Shown here: one piece after another, positions 8,055 through 17,065 of the stretch | Position numbering within the stretch: the first letter of the stretch is position 1 | Layout of the letters: each line of letters begins with the position of its first letter | DNA from: Longimicrobiaceae bacterium | Lineage (GTDB): Bacteria > Gemmatimonadota > Gemmatimonadetes > Longimicrobiales > Longimicrobiaceae | Assembly: GCA_036375715.1 (NCBI GenBank) | Contig: DASVBS010000065.1 | Span: 62,001 to 126,000, forward strand | Length of the DNA: 64,000 bases | Reading direction: 5' to 3' | Notes under the pieces: model-generated | Databases searched by the model: none | What the model was told of the DNA's origin: nothing | What the model saw: the letters and a program-made list of their open reading frames with translations, nothing else | Translations under genes and position numbers: made by a program

Positions 8055-9611
8055 ATGATGACCATACGAAAGCAGGGTTGGTCCGGCGGAGGCGCGCGGG
8101 CGGCGGCCACTGGCCTGCTGGCGGGGCTCGCGCTGCTGGTGAGCTGCACCGACCTCGATGAGGAACCGTTCAGCGCCATCACCCCGAACAGCTTCTACAA
8201 CAACGAAGAGGAGGTTCGGGCAGGGGTGGCGGCGGTCTACAACTCTTTGAACTCGGTCGCGACGGGGAACTACCACTACGTCAACACGATCAGCTCCGAC
8301 GAGCAGGTGATTCCCACCCGCGGCCAGGACTGGTACGACAACGGGACCCACCTGGAAGCGCAGCGCCAGGCGTGGACGCCGAACAGCCCCTCCGGATTGG
8401 GCACGGTAAACGGCGCCTGGAACCAGGCCTTCCAGGGAATCGCCCGCGCCAACGTCCTGCTCGAGGCCATCGAGCCGCTGCCGATTGCGGACAAGGACGT
8501 GATCGTCGCGGAGACCCGGGCGTTGAGAGCCTGGTTCTACTACGTGTTGATGGACCTGTTCGGCGGGGTGCCGATCGTCACGGAGACCGAGATCGCCCCG
8601 CGGGAGCGGGCGAGCCGGGCGGAAGTGTTCAACTTCGTGGAGCAGGAGCTCCTCGCGGTGCGTGACGTTCTCCCGGTCTCGTGGCCGTCCACGGACTACG
8701 GGCGCGTGACGCGCGGCGCGGTGGACGCGATGCTGGCATCGCTCTACCTGAACGCCGAGGTGTTCACGGGTGAGGTGACCGAGGCCGGGCTGCAGCGCGG
8801 GACCGCCCGCTGGCAGGATGCCTACGACGCAGCCGATCGTGTCATCAACGGCCCCTACGCCCTGGAAGAGGACTGGTTCGCCAACTTCCGGGCGGACAAC
8901 TTCAACTCGTCGGAGATCGTCTTCGTCTCGGCGAGGGCGCCGCTGACCGGGGTCGGAATCGACTTCATCAGCGACCGGATGCACTACAACATGTACGACC
9001 CGTCGCCGTTCAACGGACGGGCCGTGGAGCCGCCGACCTACGAGAAGTTCGACGACGACGACCTACGGAAGAGCATCTTCCTGGTCGGACCGCAGGTGCA
9101 CCTCGTGACGGGTGCGCCCGTCAACGACCGCTCGGGGGCGCGGCTGGTGTTCACCGTCGACTTCAGGGACATCACCCAGGCTACGGAGGGTGAGGGAGCC
9201 CGCGTCTACAAGTGGCCGGTCGACCCGAACGCCGAGCTGCGCAACCACGGCAACGACTTCCCGATCTTCCGCCTGGCGGAGATGTACCTGATCAAGGCGG
9301 AAGCCGCGAATGAGCTGGGTCGCACCGCGGAAGCGATCGACCTGATCAACCAGGTGCGAGCCCGGGCGTTCGACCCGGACAAGCCGCTGCCCGCCGGCCT
9401 GTCGCAGGCGCAGGTCCGGGACGCCATCCTGGATGAGCGCCTCTTCGAGCTGATGGACGAGGCGAAGCGGCGGACGGACCTCATCCGCCACGGAAAGTGG
9501 ACCGACCCGTGGTTCGAGAAGCCTCAGACCGAACCTTTCCGGGTGCTGATGCCGATCCCGCAGACGCAGCTGGACGCGAATCCGCTGCTCACGCAGAACC
9601 CGGGTTACTGA
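8055..9611 (+). CDS. SusD/RagB-family outer-membrane lipoprotein
   Basis: This 518-residue surface lipoprotein forms the lid over the SusC barrel and binds the ligand. Its signal peptide ends in the lipobox LVSC with Cys31. The SusD N-terminal domain is visible (NSFYNNEEEVRAGVAAVYNS), as are TPR-like helices (LRAWFYYVLMDLFGGVPIV) and the C-terminal RagB/SusD region (FRLAEMYLIKAEAANELG, DERLFELMDEAKRR, LMPIPQTQLDANPLLTQNPGY). The ATG at 8055 is followed by another ATG, and AGAGG lies about 9 bases upstream. It is the second gene of the susC-susD unit; two tandem GC-rich hairpins follow it before the next gene, so expression may fall off there. Confidence 0.95.
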   Translation: MMTIRKQGWSGGGARAAATGLLAGLALLVSCTDLDEEPFSAITPNSFYNNEEEVRAGVAAVYNSLNSVATGNYHYVNTISSDEQVIPTRGQDWYDNGTHLEAQRQAWTPNSPSGLGTVNGAWNQAFQGIARANVLLEAIEPLPIADKDVIVAETRALRAWFYYVLMDLFGGVPIVTETEIAPRERASRAEVFNFVEQELLAVRDVLPVSWPSTDYGRVTRGAVDAMLASLYLNAEVFTGEVTEAGLQRGTARWQDAYDAADRVINGPYALEEDWFANFRADNFNSSEIVFVSARAPLTGVGIDFISDRMHYNMYDPSPFNGRAVEPPTYEKFDDDDLRKSIFLVGPQVHLVTGAPVNDRSGARLVFTVDFRDITQATEGEGARVYKWPVDPNAELRNHGNDFPIFRLAEMYLIKAEAANELGRTAEAIDLINQVRARAFDPDKPLPAGLSQAQVRDAILDERLFELMDEAKRRTDLIRHGKWTDPWFEKPQTEPFRVLMPIPQTQLDANPLLTQNPGY

Positions 9612-9631
9612 CGTTCCACCTTCAACCGGTC

Positions 9632-9691
9632 GGGTCCGGCCCGCGATGGCCGGACCCGCTGGCGCCCCGCCCCGGCTCGCCGGGCGGGGCG
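9632..9691 (+). terminator. Two tandem GC-rich hairpins after susD
   Basis: Hairpin 1 is a perfect 10-bp stem (GGGTCCGGCC 9632-9641 with GGCCGGACCC 9648-9657) around a 6-base loop. Hairpin 2 is a 10-bp stem within 9663-9691 (CGCCCCGCCC with GGGCGGGGCG). No T-run follows either. They may be a partial terminator or an mRNA stability element between susD and the VCBS gene. The remainder of the 302-base gap (9612-9913) shows nothing else that can be named. Confidence 0.55.
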
Positions 9692-9913
9692 TCATGTTGA
9701 TAGAGCCCTCCCGCTTCAGAACAGCCCGGCGGCAGCTGGACCAAAGCACGATCCCGGACAACCGACGACTGACATTTCCCTCCACGCCCATCCGGCTCTT
9801 AAATTTGCCGAGCGCACTCAGGTCCGAGCGCGACGGCGGCGCGAAATCGCCGCGCCGAGTGCCACATGCGCGCTCCCGGCGCTCCCCTTCCCCCGAGCTC
9901 TCGACCAGCGACG

Positions 9914-12900
9914 ATGGTGATACCTCGCCCCGGACCGATCGGTACGCTTCTGCTTCTTTGCTCCTGGCTGTGGATGGGCTGCTCGCGGGACGCGCCGGAC
10001 GAGGCGCTCTTCGAGCTGCTGCCACCTGAGCAGACCGGGGTCACCTTCCGCAACGATCTCCCGGTCGATCCGGAGCTGAACATCCTCAACTACCTGTATT
10101 ACTACAATGGCGGGGGCGTGGCCGTGGGAGACGTGGATGGGAATGGGTACCCCGACCTGTTCTTCACCGCCAACCTCGGTCCCGATCGGCTCTATCTCAA
10201 TCACGGGAACTACCGCTTCGAGGACGTCACCGAGCGGGCGGGCGTGGCCGGTCCGGACAGCTGGACGAGCGGGGCCACCATGGCCGACGTGAACGGCGAC
10301 GGGGCGCTCGACATCTACGTGTCGGGCGTGGACTATCTCTCCTCCCGGGGAGGGAACATCCTGTACGTCAACAACGGCGACGGAACCTTCACCGATCGCA
10401 CCACGGAGTACGGCCTCGAATACGCGGGATACTCCACCCAGGCTCTCTTCGTCGATTACGACGCGGATGGGGACCTCGACCTGTACCTCCTCAACCACTC
10501 GACACACGACGAGCGCGGCACCCCACGTAACCTGACGCCCCACCCCACCGCCGGCGACCGCCTCTTCCGCAACGACGGCAACCACTTCGTGGACGTGACC
10601 CGGGCCGCCGGTATCCTGTCGAACGCAGAGGGTTACGGCCTGGGGGTCGTGGCCAGCGACCTGAACGGCGACGGTTGCATCGACATCTACGTCGCGAACG
10701 ACTTCGAGGGGGACGACCTCTACTACCGGAACAACTGCGACGGCACCTTCACGGAGTCACTGCGCGAGGCGATGGGCCACACGAGCCGCTTCTCGATGGG
10801 GGTCGATGCGGCCGATTTCAACAACGACCTCCGGCCGGACGTCTACGTCGCGGACATGCTGCCCACCCGCGAGGAGATTCTCAAGACCTCCGCCAACGCG
10901 GAGAGCTTCCGGACCTTCCAGCTGCGCCAGCAACTCGGCTACCATCCCCAGTACGCCCGGAACACCCTGCAGCTGAACCGCGGCGACGGAAGCTTCAGCG
11001 AGATCGGCTACTTCGCGGGCGTACACGCCACCGATTGGAGCTGGGCGACGCTGTTCGCCGACCTCGACAACGACGGCCTGAAGGACCTCTTCGTCACCAA
11101 CGGCATCTTCAGACGGCCCAACGACCTCGACTACATCCAGTTCGTCGGCCAGGCGTCGGTGCAGCGCTCGCTTGCGGCCGGAATCACCAGGGAGAACCTC
11201 GCGGTACGCGACCATATGCCGCAGGTGGCGATCCCGAATTTCGCCTTCCACAACAACGGCGACCTCACCTTCACGGACATGGCCGAGGCGTGGGGGCTGG
11301 GCCAAGCCGGCTTCTCCAACGGCGCCGCCTACGTGGACCTGAACAACAGCGGCGCGCTGGACCTCGTCGTCAACAATATCGGGGCGCCGGCCTCCATCTA
11401 CCGGAATCGGGCGCGCGAGATTGGCGGCAACCACTACCTGAAGGTGAGCCTGCGCGGCAGCGAGAGGAACACCGCCGGGATCGGAGCGAAGGTGATCGTC
11501 CGGCACGGGGATGTCACCCAGATGGCGGAGCAGGTGCCCACGCGGGGATTCCAGTCGTCCGTGGATCCTCGCGTGCATTTCGGACTTGGCGCTGCCGAGC
11601 GGGTCGACTCCCTGGTGGTCATCTGGCCGGATCGACGCTTCCAGGTGCTCACCGCGGTGCCGGCAGATACCACGCTGACCCTCTCGCAGGAGGACGCGGC
11701 GGGCGACTACTTCGACGCGGTAGGTGGAGAGCTAGGCTTAGCAGGAGATGAAGGGATGTCTGGAGACGCGCAGCCGGTCATCCAGGAGGTGCCCCTGCCC
11801 CAAGGCCTCGCCTACGCGCACGAGGAGAACGAGTACTTCGACTTCAACCGCGAGCCGCTCATGCCGCACATGGTCTCGCGGGAAGGGCCGGCGCTGGCAG
11901 TGGGGGATGTCAACGGAGATGGTCTGGACGACGTGTTTCTCGGGGGAGCGAAGTGGCAGCCGAGCAGGCTGCTCGCGCAGCGCCCGGATGGAAGCTTTCT
12001 GCCCATTTCGGAAGCAACGTTTCGCGCGGATAGCCTGCACGAGGACGTCGATGCGGCCTTCTTCGACGCCAACGGAGATGCGGCGCTCGACCTCTACGTG
12101 GTGAGTGGAGGAAACGAGTTCTGGGGCAACTCGGAGGCGCTGCTCGACCGCCTGTACCTGAACGATGGACAGGGCGAGTTCACCCGAGTTGCGGAGGCTC
12201 TCCCACCGATGTTCGAGAACGGCTCCGTCGTGGCGCCCGGCGACTTTGATGGCGACGGCGACACCGACCTGTTCGTCGGCGGGCGGGTCGTGGCGCGCGC
12301 CTACGGACAGATCCCTCGCAGTTACCTACTCCGCAACGATGGCGGACGGTTCACCGACGTCACTGACGAACTCGCCCCCGAGTTGCGGCAGGTGGGCATG
12401 GTCACCTCGGCGACGTGGCTGCAATCGGGGCAGAATGGACCGCGGGAGCTGGTGGTGGTGGGCGAGTGGATGCCGGTTCGCCTTTTCCGGGTGGAAGGGG
12501 GTAGGCTGGTCGAGCGGACCGAGGAGGTGGGGCTGGCGGGCACGGAGGGATGGTGGAACCACGCGCAGGCAGCCGACCTGGATGGAGACGGGCGTGAAGA
12601 CCTGGTGCTCGGCAACCTGGGCCTGAACTCGTACATCCGCGGATCGGCCGAACAGCCGGTGCGGATGTTCGTCGGAGACTTCGCGCGGACCGGGCAGTTG
12701 CAGCAGATCATCACCCTCTTCCACGGGCAGGAGAGCTATCCGCTGCTGGGGCGCGACGAGCTGCTCGAGGCGATCCCGCCGCTGCGCGAGCGCTTCCCGA
12801 CCTATGCGTCCTTCGGGGCCAGTCAGCTCGACGAGATCCTCACCCCCGATCAGATCGAGAGCGCAGAGGCCTTCGAGGCGCGGCAGTTCGCGAGCTCGGT

Positions 12901-13258
12901 TGCCCTGCGCGACGAGAACGGGCGCTTCCACCTGCAGACGCTGCCGGCGGAAGCTCAGTTCGCACCGATCTACGCGTCGTTGGCGACGGATCTCACCGGC
13001 GACGGAGTGGTGGACCTCCTGCTGGGGGGTAACTTCAGCGGCGTCACACCCCTGCGGGGCGCATACGACGCGACCTATGGGGTGCTGCTCCTCGGCCTGG
13101 GAGGCGGACGATTCGAGGCGGTGGATCCAGCGGAAAGCGGGCTCTCGGTGGAGGGGGAGGTGCGCGGAATGGGCGTGGTCCGGCGACCGGACGGCGAAAG
13201 CCATATTCTCATTGCCCGGAACAACGACGTGCCCGTGCTGCTGAGCGCGGCACGCTGA
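9914..13258 (+). CDS. VCBS/FG-GAP repeat lipoprotein with ASPIC/UnbV domain
   Basis: The 1114-residue exported protein starts with a lipoprotein signal (lipobox WMGC, Cys23). Two beta-propeller-like regions of FG-GAP/VCBS repeats carry calcium-binding loops such as DVDGNGYPD, DVNGDGALD, DYDADGDLD and DLNGDGCID. Between them is an ASPIC/UnbV domain (GNHYLKVSLRGSERNTAGIGA to VHFGLGAAERVDSLVVIWPD). Proteins of this length and architecture are common next to SusC/SusD pairs in Bacteroidota and Gemmatimonadota; their function is not established, but binding or processing of the imported substrate at the cell surface is plausible. The start at 9914 is preferred over ATG 9866 because the signal peptide begins directly there; neither has a strong ribosome site. 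Confidence 0.88.
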   Translation: MVIPRPGPIGTLLLLCSWLWMGCSRDAPDEALFELLPPEQTGVTFRNDLPVDPELNILNYLYYYNGGGVAVGDVDGNGYPDLFFTANLGPDRLYLNHGNYRFEDVTERAGVAGPDSWTSGATMADVNGDGALDIYVSGVDYLSSRGGNILYVNNGDGTFTDRTTEYGLEYAGYSTQALFVDYDADGDLDLYLLNHSTHDERGTPRNLTPHPTAGDRLFRNDGNHFVDVTRAAGILSNAEGYGLGVVASDLNGDGCIDIYVANDFEGDDLYYRNNCDGTFTESLREAMGHTSRFSMGVDAADFNNDLRPDVYVADMLPTREEILKTSANAESFRTFQLRQQLGYHPQYARNTLQLNRGDGSFSEIGYFAGVHATDWSWATLFADLDNDGLKDLFVTNGIFRRPNDLDYIQFVGQASVQRSLAAGITRENLAVRDHMPQVAIPNFAFHNNGDLTFTDMAEAWGLGQAGFSNGAAYVDLNNSGALDLVVNNIGAPASIYRNRAREIGGNHYLKVSLRGSERNTAGIGAKVIVRHGDVTQMAEQVPTRGFQSSVDPRVHFGLGAAERVDSLVVIWPDRRFQVLTAVPADTTLTLSQEDAAGDYFDAVGGELGLAGDEGMSGDAQPVIQEVPLPQGLAYAHEENEYFDFNREPLMPHMVSREGPALAVGDVNGDGLDDVFLGGAKWQPSRLLAQRPDGSFLPISEATFRADSLHEDVDAAFFDANGDAALDLYVVSGGNEFWGNSEALLDRLYLNDGQGEFTRVAEALPPMFENGSVVAPGDFDGDGDTDLFVGGRVVARAYGQIPRSYLLRNDGGRFTDVTDELAPELRQVGMVTSATWLQSGQNGPRELVVVGEWMPVRLFRVEGGRLVERTEEVGLAGTEGWWNHAQAADLDGDGREDLVLGNLGLNSYIRGSAEQPVRMFVGDFARTGQLQQIITLFHGQESYPLLGRDELLEAIPPLRERFPTYASFGASQLDEILTPDQIESAEAFEARQFASSVALRDENGRFHLQTLPAEAQFAPIYASLATDLTGDGVVDLLLGGNFSGVTPLRGAYDATYGVLLLGLGGGRFEAVDPAESGLSVEGEVRGMGVVRRPDGESHILIARNNDVPVLLSAAR

Positions 13259-13320
13259 GCAACCGCCGACCGCGCAGCATGCGCCCCGCGCGGACAATCG
13301 CAGAGCTGGTGTCGACTCGC

Positions 13321-15078
13321 TCAGTGCGCTATTCCTCCGCGCGGCTGCGGCTTCTCCAGCGTCTCCCGCTGGACCCCCACCTCGCGATTCGCGGCCTGCT
13401 GGAGTAGTTCCTCGGCCTCCTTGCGGCTCATACTGGGGCGATCCAGTCCACCAGACCCGGCTTGAGGTAGTGGATCCTGCGTGCCGGCACCGCCGCCCCC
13501 TCGGCCGCCATCACCAGTGGCTCCGCCGCCTCCTCCACCACCTCCACCGCCGGCGCCAGGCCCTTCCGGCTCGGGGGGATCGGGCGGCTCGGGCTCGGGT
13601 GGCCGCGTCCGCTCATCCCGCATGAGGCGCAGCGCCAGCTCGAGGTTCCACTTCGCGTCCACGTCGTCCGCATCCAGCCGGAGGGCCTGTCGGTAGTCTT
13701 CGATCGCGTCGCGCAGAAGTCGAAGGCGCTCCTCGCGATCCCGCGGAGCGGCGCCTCCCGGGGTGAAGAAGGGCTCGAGCCGGGTGTTCCCCAGGTTGTA
13801 GCGTGCGCGCTGACGAAGCTCCGGCTCTGCAGCCCGGGTGGCCGCCTCGAGCGGGGGTCGGGCCTCCTCGAAGCGCTGCCGTTGCAGGAGGACGGTTCCG
13901 AGGTTGTAAAGCGGCACCGACTCACCGGGCTGCGCGGCGGCGACTCGGCGGTACATCGCAACCGAATCGACCGGCTGATCCGCCGCTTCCGGGGACGGAG
14001 CCCGGGGATCGGCGCAGCCCGCCGAGAGGGCCAGCAGCAGGGCCGCGACGCCGCCGCCCAGGTTCCTCCTGACCAACCGGCCTCTAAGGCCACGGGCGAG
14101 AAGAGCCTCCAACGCCAGCAGAAGCAGGGCGAGCACTGCGAGCCAGGCAAAGCGTGGCGGCCCCGACACCTCCTGCCCGGCTCCCCAGCCCGCCACCCCC
14201 CTCACCAGCCGGGCCAGGCGCTCCGCGGACGCTTCACCCATCGGGAGGTATTCGCCGCCCGTCCCGGAAGCAATGGCCCGCAACAGGCCTTCGTGGAGTT
14301 GCGACTGCACCAGCCGGCCGACCGCGTCCTGCTTGTATCCAATTCGCTCGCCCGTCGCCGGGTCGAGATCGGGCACGGGCCCCCCTTCGACCGAACCCAC
14401 CCCGACGGTGACGATCGGAATGCGGGCCCGGCGCGCGAGGCTGATCGCCTCTTCCAGATCGTCGCGTTCCTCCATGGTGTTCCCGTCGGAGATCACCACC
14501 AGGCTGCCTCCCTCCCCTCCCCCGGCCAGCAGCAGCCCCACGCCCTGCCGGATCGCCCCGGCCAGGGCCGACCCCGTCTGCGTGATCATGCGCGTGTCGA
14601 GCGCGTCGAGATACAGGTCGATGGCGCCCGCATCGCGGGTGGGAGGGGCGAGTGCGTAGGCCCGACCCGCAAAGACCACGATCCCCACCGGCACCCCTGC
14701 AAGCTCTGAAACGAGCCCCGCCGCTGTCGTCCGCGCCGCGGCGAGTCGGGTCGGCGTCCCGTCCTCGACCAGCATCGAGCTGGACACGTCGATCACCAGC
14801 ACGACCGGTCCACCCCGCACCGAGCTATCCGCCTCCCCGATTCCCCACCGCGGATCGGCGAGGGCACCCGCCAGCGCCATCGCCGCGCCGATCACCAGCA
14901 ACACCCTCGACCAGGGAACGCGCCGCAGGTCGACCCCGACGAGGCGAGTTAGCAGCATAGGATCGCCGAAGGCCTCCGCGACCCGACGACGCCGACGCAG
15001 GTGCAGGAAGAGGCCGCCCGCCACCAGCAGCAGGATCGCGGCTCCGAACGCCAGGCCAACGGTGGGATGCCAGGTCAT
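13321..15078 (-). CDS. BatB-BatC fusion: VWA-domain membrane protein with C-terminal TPR region
   Basis: This is the last gene of the moxR/bat operon. The 585-residue product begins with two membrane helices, then a von Willebrand A domain with metal site DVSSS, then a third helix (FAWLAVLALLLLALEALLA), which is a complete BatB. It continues in frame into VAALLLALSAGCADP, which resembles a lipoprotein signal peptide with Cys355, and then TPR repeats (SVPLYNLGTVLLQRQRFEEA, RARYNLGN, DAIEDYRQALRLDADDVDAK) like BatC. A glycine/proline-rich tail follows. The ATG at 15078 overlaps the batA stop codon (ATGA). BatB and BatC are usually separate genes, so this looks like a fusion. In other bacteria the operon supports aerotolerance or envelope stress resistance. 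Confidence 0.85.
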   Translation of the reverse strand: MTWHPTVGLAFGAAILLLVAGGLFLHLRRRRRVAEAFGDPMLLTRLVGVDLRRVPWSRVLLVIGAAMALAGALADPRWGIGEADSSVRGGPVVLVIDVSSSMLVEDGTPTRLAAARTTAAGLVSELAGVPVGIVVFAGRAYALAPPTRDAGAIDLYLDALDTRMITQTGSALAGAIRQGVGLLLAGGGEGGSLVVISDGNTMEERDDLEEAISLARRARIPIVTVGVGSVEGGPVPDLDPATGERIGYKQDAVGRLVQSQLHEGLLRAIASGTGGEYLPMGEASAERLARLVRGVAGWGAGQEVSGPPRFAWLAVLALLLLALEALLARGLRGRLVRRNLGGGVAALLLALSAGCADPRAPSPEAADQPVDSVAMYRRVAAAQPGESVPLYNLGTVLLQRQRFEEARPPLEAATRAAEPELRQRARYNLGNTRLEPFFTPGGAAPRDREERLRLLRDAIEDYRQALRLDADDVDAKWNLELALRLMRDERTRPPEPEPPDPPEPEGPGAGGGGGGGGGGATGDGGRGGGGAGTQDPLPQAGSGGLDRPSMSRKEAEELLQQAANREVGVQRETLEKPQPRGGIAH

Positions 15079-16061
15079 CCGGGTACCACCCCCCAACGCG
15101 AGCCACGGAGCAGCCATTCCATCGCCAGCACCAGGCCGGCCGCCAGCAGAACCGGTAGATACCACTCTTCGTACAGGACCCGTCGACGCTCCTCCAGCGG
15201 CGTCGCGACCATGCGATCGATCTCCTCGTAGATCGCGCGCAGCGCAGCCGGATTGGTGGCGCGGAAGTACAGACCACCCGTCATCTCGGCGATCTGCCTC
15301 AGGAGGGCCTCGTCAATCCCCACCGGTTGCTCCGCGTAGACGAGGTCTCCCCCTACCCGCTCCACCGGCACGCGCGCCACTCCCTGAGATCCCACACCGA
15401 TGGTGAAGACCCTCACCCCCAGCGCGGCTGCGGCCGCCGCCGCGTCCAGCGGCGCGATGGCGCCGCGGTTGTTCTCGCCGTCGCTCATCAACACCACCAC
15501 GCGCTCACGCCCCGGCAGCATTCGGAGCCGGTTCACCGCGATCGCGAGTCCGTCACCGATGGCGGTGCCGTCATCGAGCAGTCCCACGGTCAACCCACGC
15601 AGGGCATTGAGCAGCACGGGGCGGTAGGTGGTCACCGGGGAGACGGTGATGGCCTCCCCGGCGAAGGCGACCAGACCGATCGGATCCCTCGTGCGTCCCT
15701 CGATGAAGGAAGCGACGGTCTCCCTGGCGACGGTGAGGCGATTGCGAGGCTGGAAATCCTCCGCGAGCATGGAGGAGGAGAGGTCGATCGCGACTACGAC
15801 CGGGACGCCGAGGCTGGCGTCCTCGACGATGCGCCCAGGGGTGCGCGGCCGCGCCAGCGCCACCAGCAGCAAGGCGAGAACCAGCCCGCGCAGCAGGAGT
15901 GGAAGCAGGACGAGCCACCGCGCCGTCGTCGAGGCTGCGCCGAGCTCTGCCGCGGACGGAAGTGGCAGATACGCGCGCCGGCCCCGCAGCAGCCACCACA
16001 GATACGGTGGGATCAGCACCAGCCCGGCCAACCAGAGGGGTTCGCCCCAGCCGAGGCTCAT
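15075..16061 (-). CDS. batA: BatA-like VWA-domain membrane protein
   Basis: The 328-residue protein has two N-terminal membrane helices (about 8-26 and 49-70), a VWA domain with a complete MIDAS (DLSSS at 93-97, a threonine in DDGTAIGDG, and MSDGENN) and one C-terminal helix (WYLPVLLAAGLVLAMEWLL). This is the BatA layout, with the metal-binding domain on one side of the inner membrane. It overlaps its neighbours by 4 bases on both sides, so translation is coupled through batD-like, batA and batB-batC. Ligand and partners are unknown, but MoxR ATPases typically act on VWA proteins as chaperones. Confidence 0.9.
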   Translation of the reverse strand: MSLGWGEPLWLAGLVLIPPYLWWLLRGRRAYLPLPSAAELGAASTTARWLVLLPLLLRGLVLALLLVALARPRTPGRIVEDASLGVPVVVAIDLSSSMLAEDFQPRNRLTVARETVASFIEGRTRDPIGLVAFAGEAITVSPVTTYRPVLLNALRGLTVGLLDDGTAIGDGLAIAVNRLRMLPGRERVVVLMSDGENNRGAIAPLDAAAAAAALGVRVFTIGVGSQGVARVPVERVGGDLVYAEQPVGIDEALLRQIAEMTGGLYFRATNPAALRAIYEEIDRMVATPLEERRRVLYEEWYLPVLLAAGLVLAMEWLLRGSRWGVVPG

Positions 16062-17065
16062 GCGGCCTCCTTACGCCCCGGATGCGCGTCCGCCGGTGCT
16101 GGCGGCCAGGCCGAAACCCATCTGCGCATCTGCTCTTCATACATCCGGATCTCCGCCAGCTCGGAATCCGTGACGCGGCCGGAAAACTTGACCTGGTCGG
16201 CGCGGTAGAGCAGGCTCGCCAGGGCGGCCACCTGCGCCCCGTCGTGGCCAGTGCGCTCCAGAAGGTCGATCAATTCGGTAGTGGTGAGGTCCTCTCCCAC
16301 ACCGGCCGCCTCGCGGATGTACCGGCGCAGCACCCGCGAGGTACGCACGTGGTACTCCTCGATCAGCCCTCGCTCCGGCAGACGCTCGCGCGCGATGGCA
16401 TCCAGTGAGGCAAGTGCGGCGGCGCGCGGGTCGACCTCCCTGTGTCCGGCCCTGGAGCGCCCGCGCAGAAGGAGCCACGCAACTCCGGCAACCAGCACCA
16501 GCAGCAACACGACGGGGACGACCCAGCCACGCCCCACCGGGACGGGCTGCGCCATCGGGAGCACTGCCTTGGCGGGACGAGGGACGTGTAGCGAAGTGTC
16601 CGCGGGGAGGACAGAGCGAACGATCGGTAGGCGGAGCCGCACGCGCCGGTCACTGACTACACCGTCGGCCCCGCGAACCCGAATGGGGAAGGATCCGACC
16701 AGCGAGTCACTAGGGGTCCAGGCGACGAGGGTGTACGTGGCGATCCAGTGGCCCGCGGAATCGCGCGCGACCCGCAGGGAGTCGGCCGCTTCCACCGGCT
16801 CGATCAGGCGGAAAGGCGGGAATTCCACCGTCGCACCCTCGGGTGCGGCGACCTGCAGGCGCACCCGGAAGTGATCGCCCACGGTGACCGTATCGGGGGC
16901 GATTCCGGCACTTGCGGTCAGCGGGAAGGTGGAAGGCTGGGACGGTGGGACAGCGGCCCTGCCCACGGCGGCCGAATCGCCGTCCGCCGGGTCCTGGACG
17001 TTCGGAGGTGCCTGGAGCAATGTCGCCAACGCGATGGCCCACGCGAGCAATCCCGCCGCGTTCAT
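16058..17065 (-). CDS. BatD-like exported membrane protein
   Basis: The 335-residue product has an N-terminal signal sequence, a beta-rich extracytoplasmic domain (VTVGDHFRVRLQVAAPEGATVEFP, then YTLVAWTPSDSLVGSFPIRVRGADG), one membrane helix (GWVVPVVLLLVLVAGVAWLLLRG) and a cytoplasmic helical domain with DEFRRSxL-like features (YHVRTSRVLRRYIREAAGVG, TTTELIDLL). Its position between DUF58 and batA and its topology match BatD or DUF4381-type proteins. It overlaps both neighbours by 4 bases. Sequence identity to characterised BatD is not obvious, so the name is positional as well as structural. Confidence 0.7.
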   Translation of the reverse strand: MNAAGLLAWAIALATLLQAPPNVQDPADGDSAAVGRAAVPPSQPSTFPLTASAGIAPDTVTVGDHFRVRLQVAAPEGATVEFPPFRLIEPVEAADSLRVARDSAGHWIATYTLVAWTPSDSLVGSFPIRVRGADGVVSDRRVRLRLPIVRSVLPADTSLHVPRPAKAVLPMAQPVPVGRGWVVPVVLLLVLVAGVAWLLLRGRSRAGHREVDPRAAALASLDAIARERLPERGLIEEYHVRTSRVLRRYIREAAGVGEDLTTTELIDLLERTGHDGAQVAALASLLYRADQVKFSGRVTDSELAEIRMYEEQMRRWVSAWPPAPADAHPGRKEAA

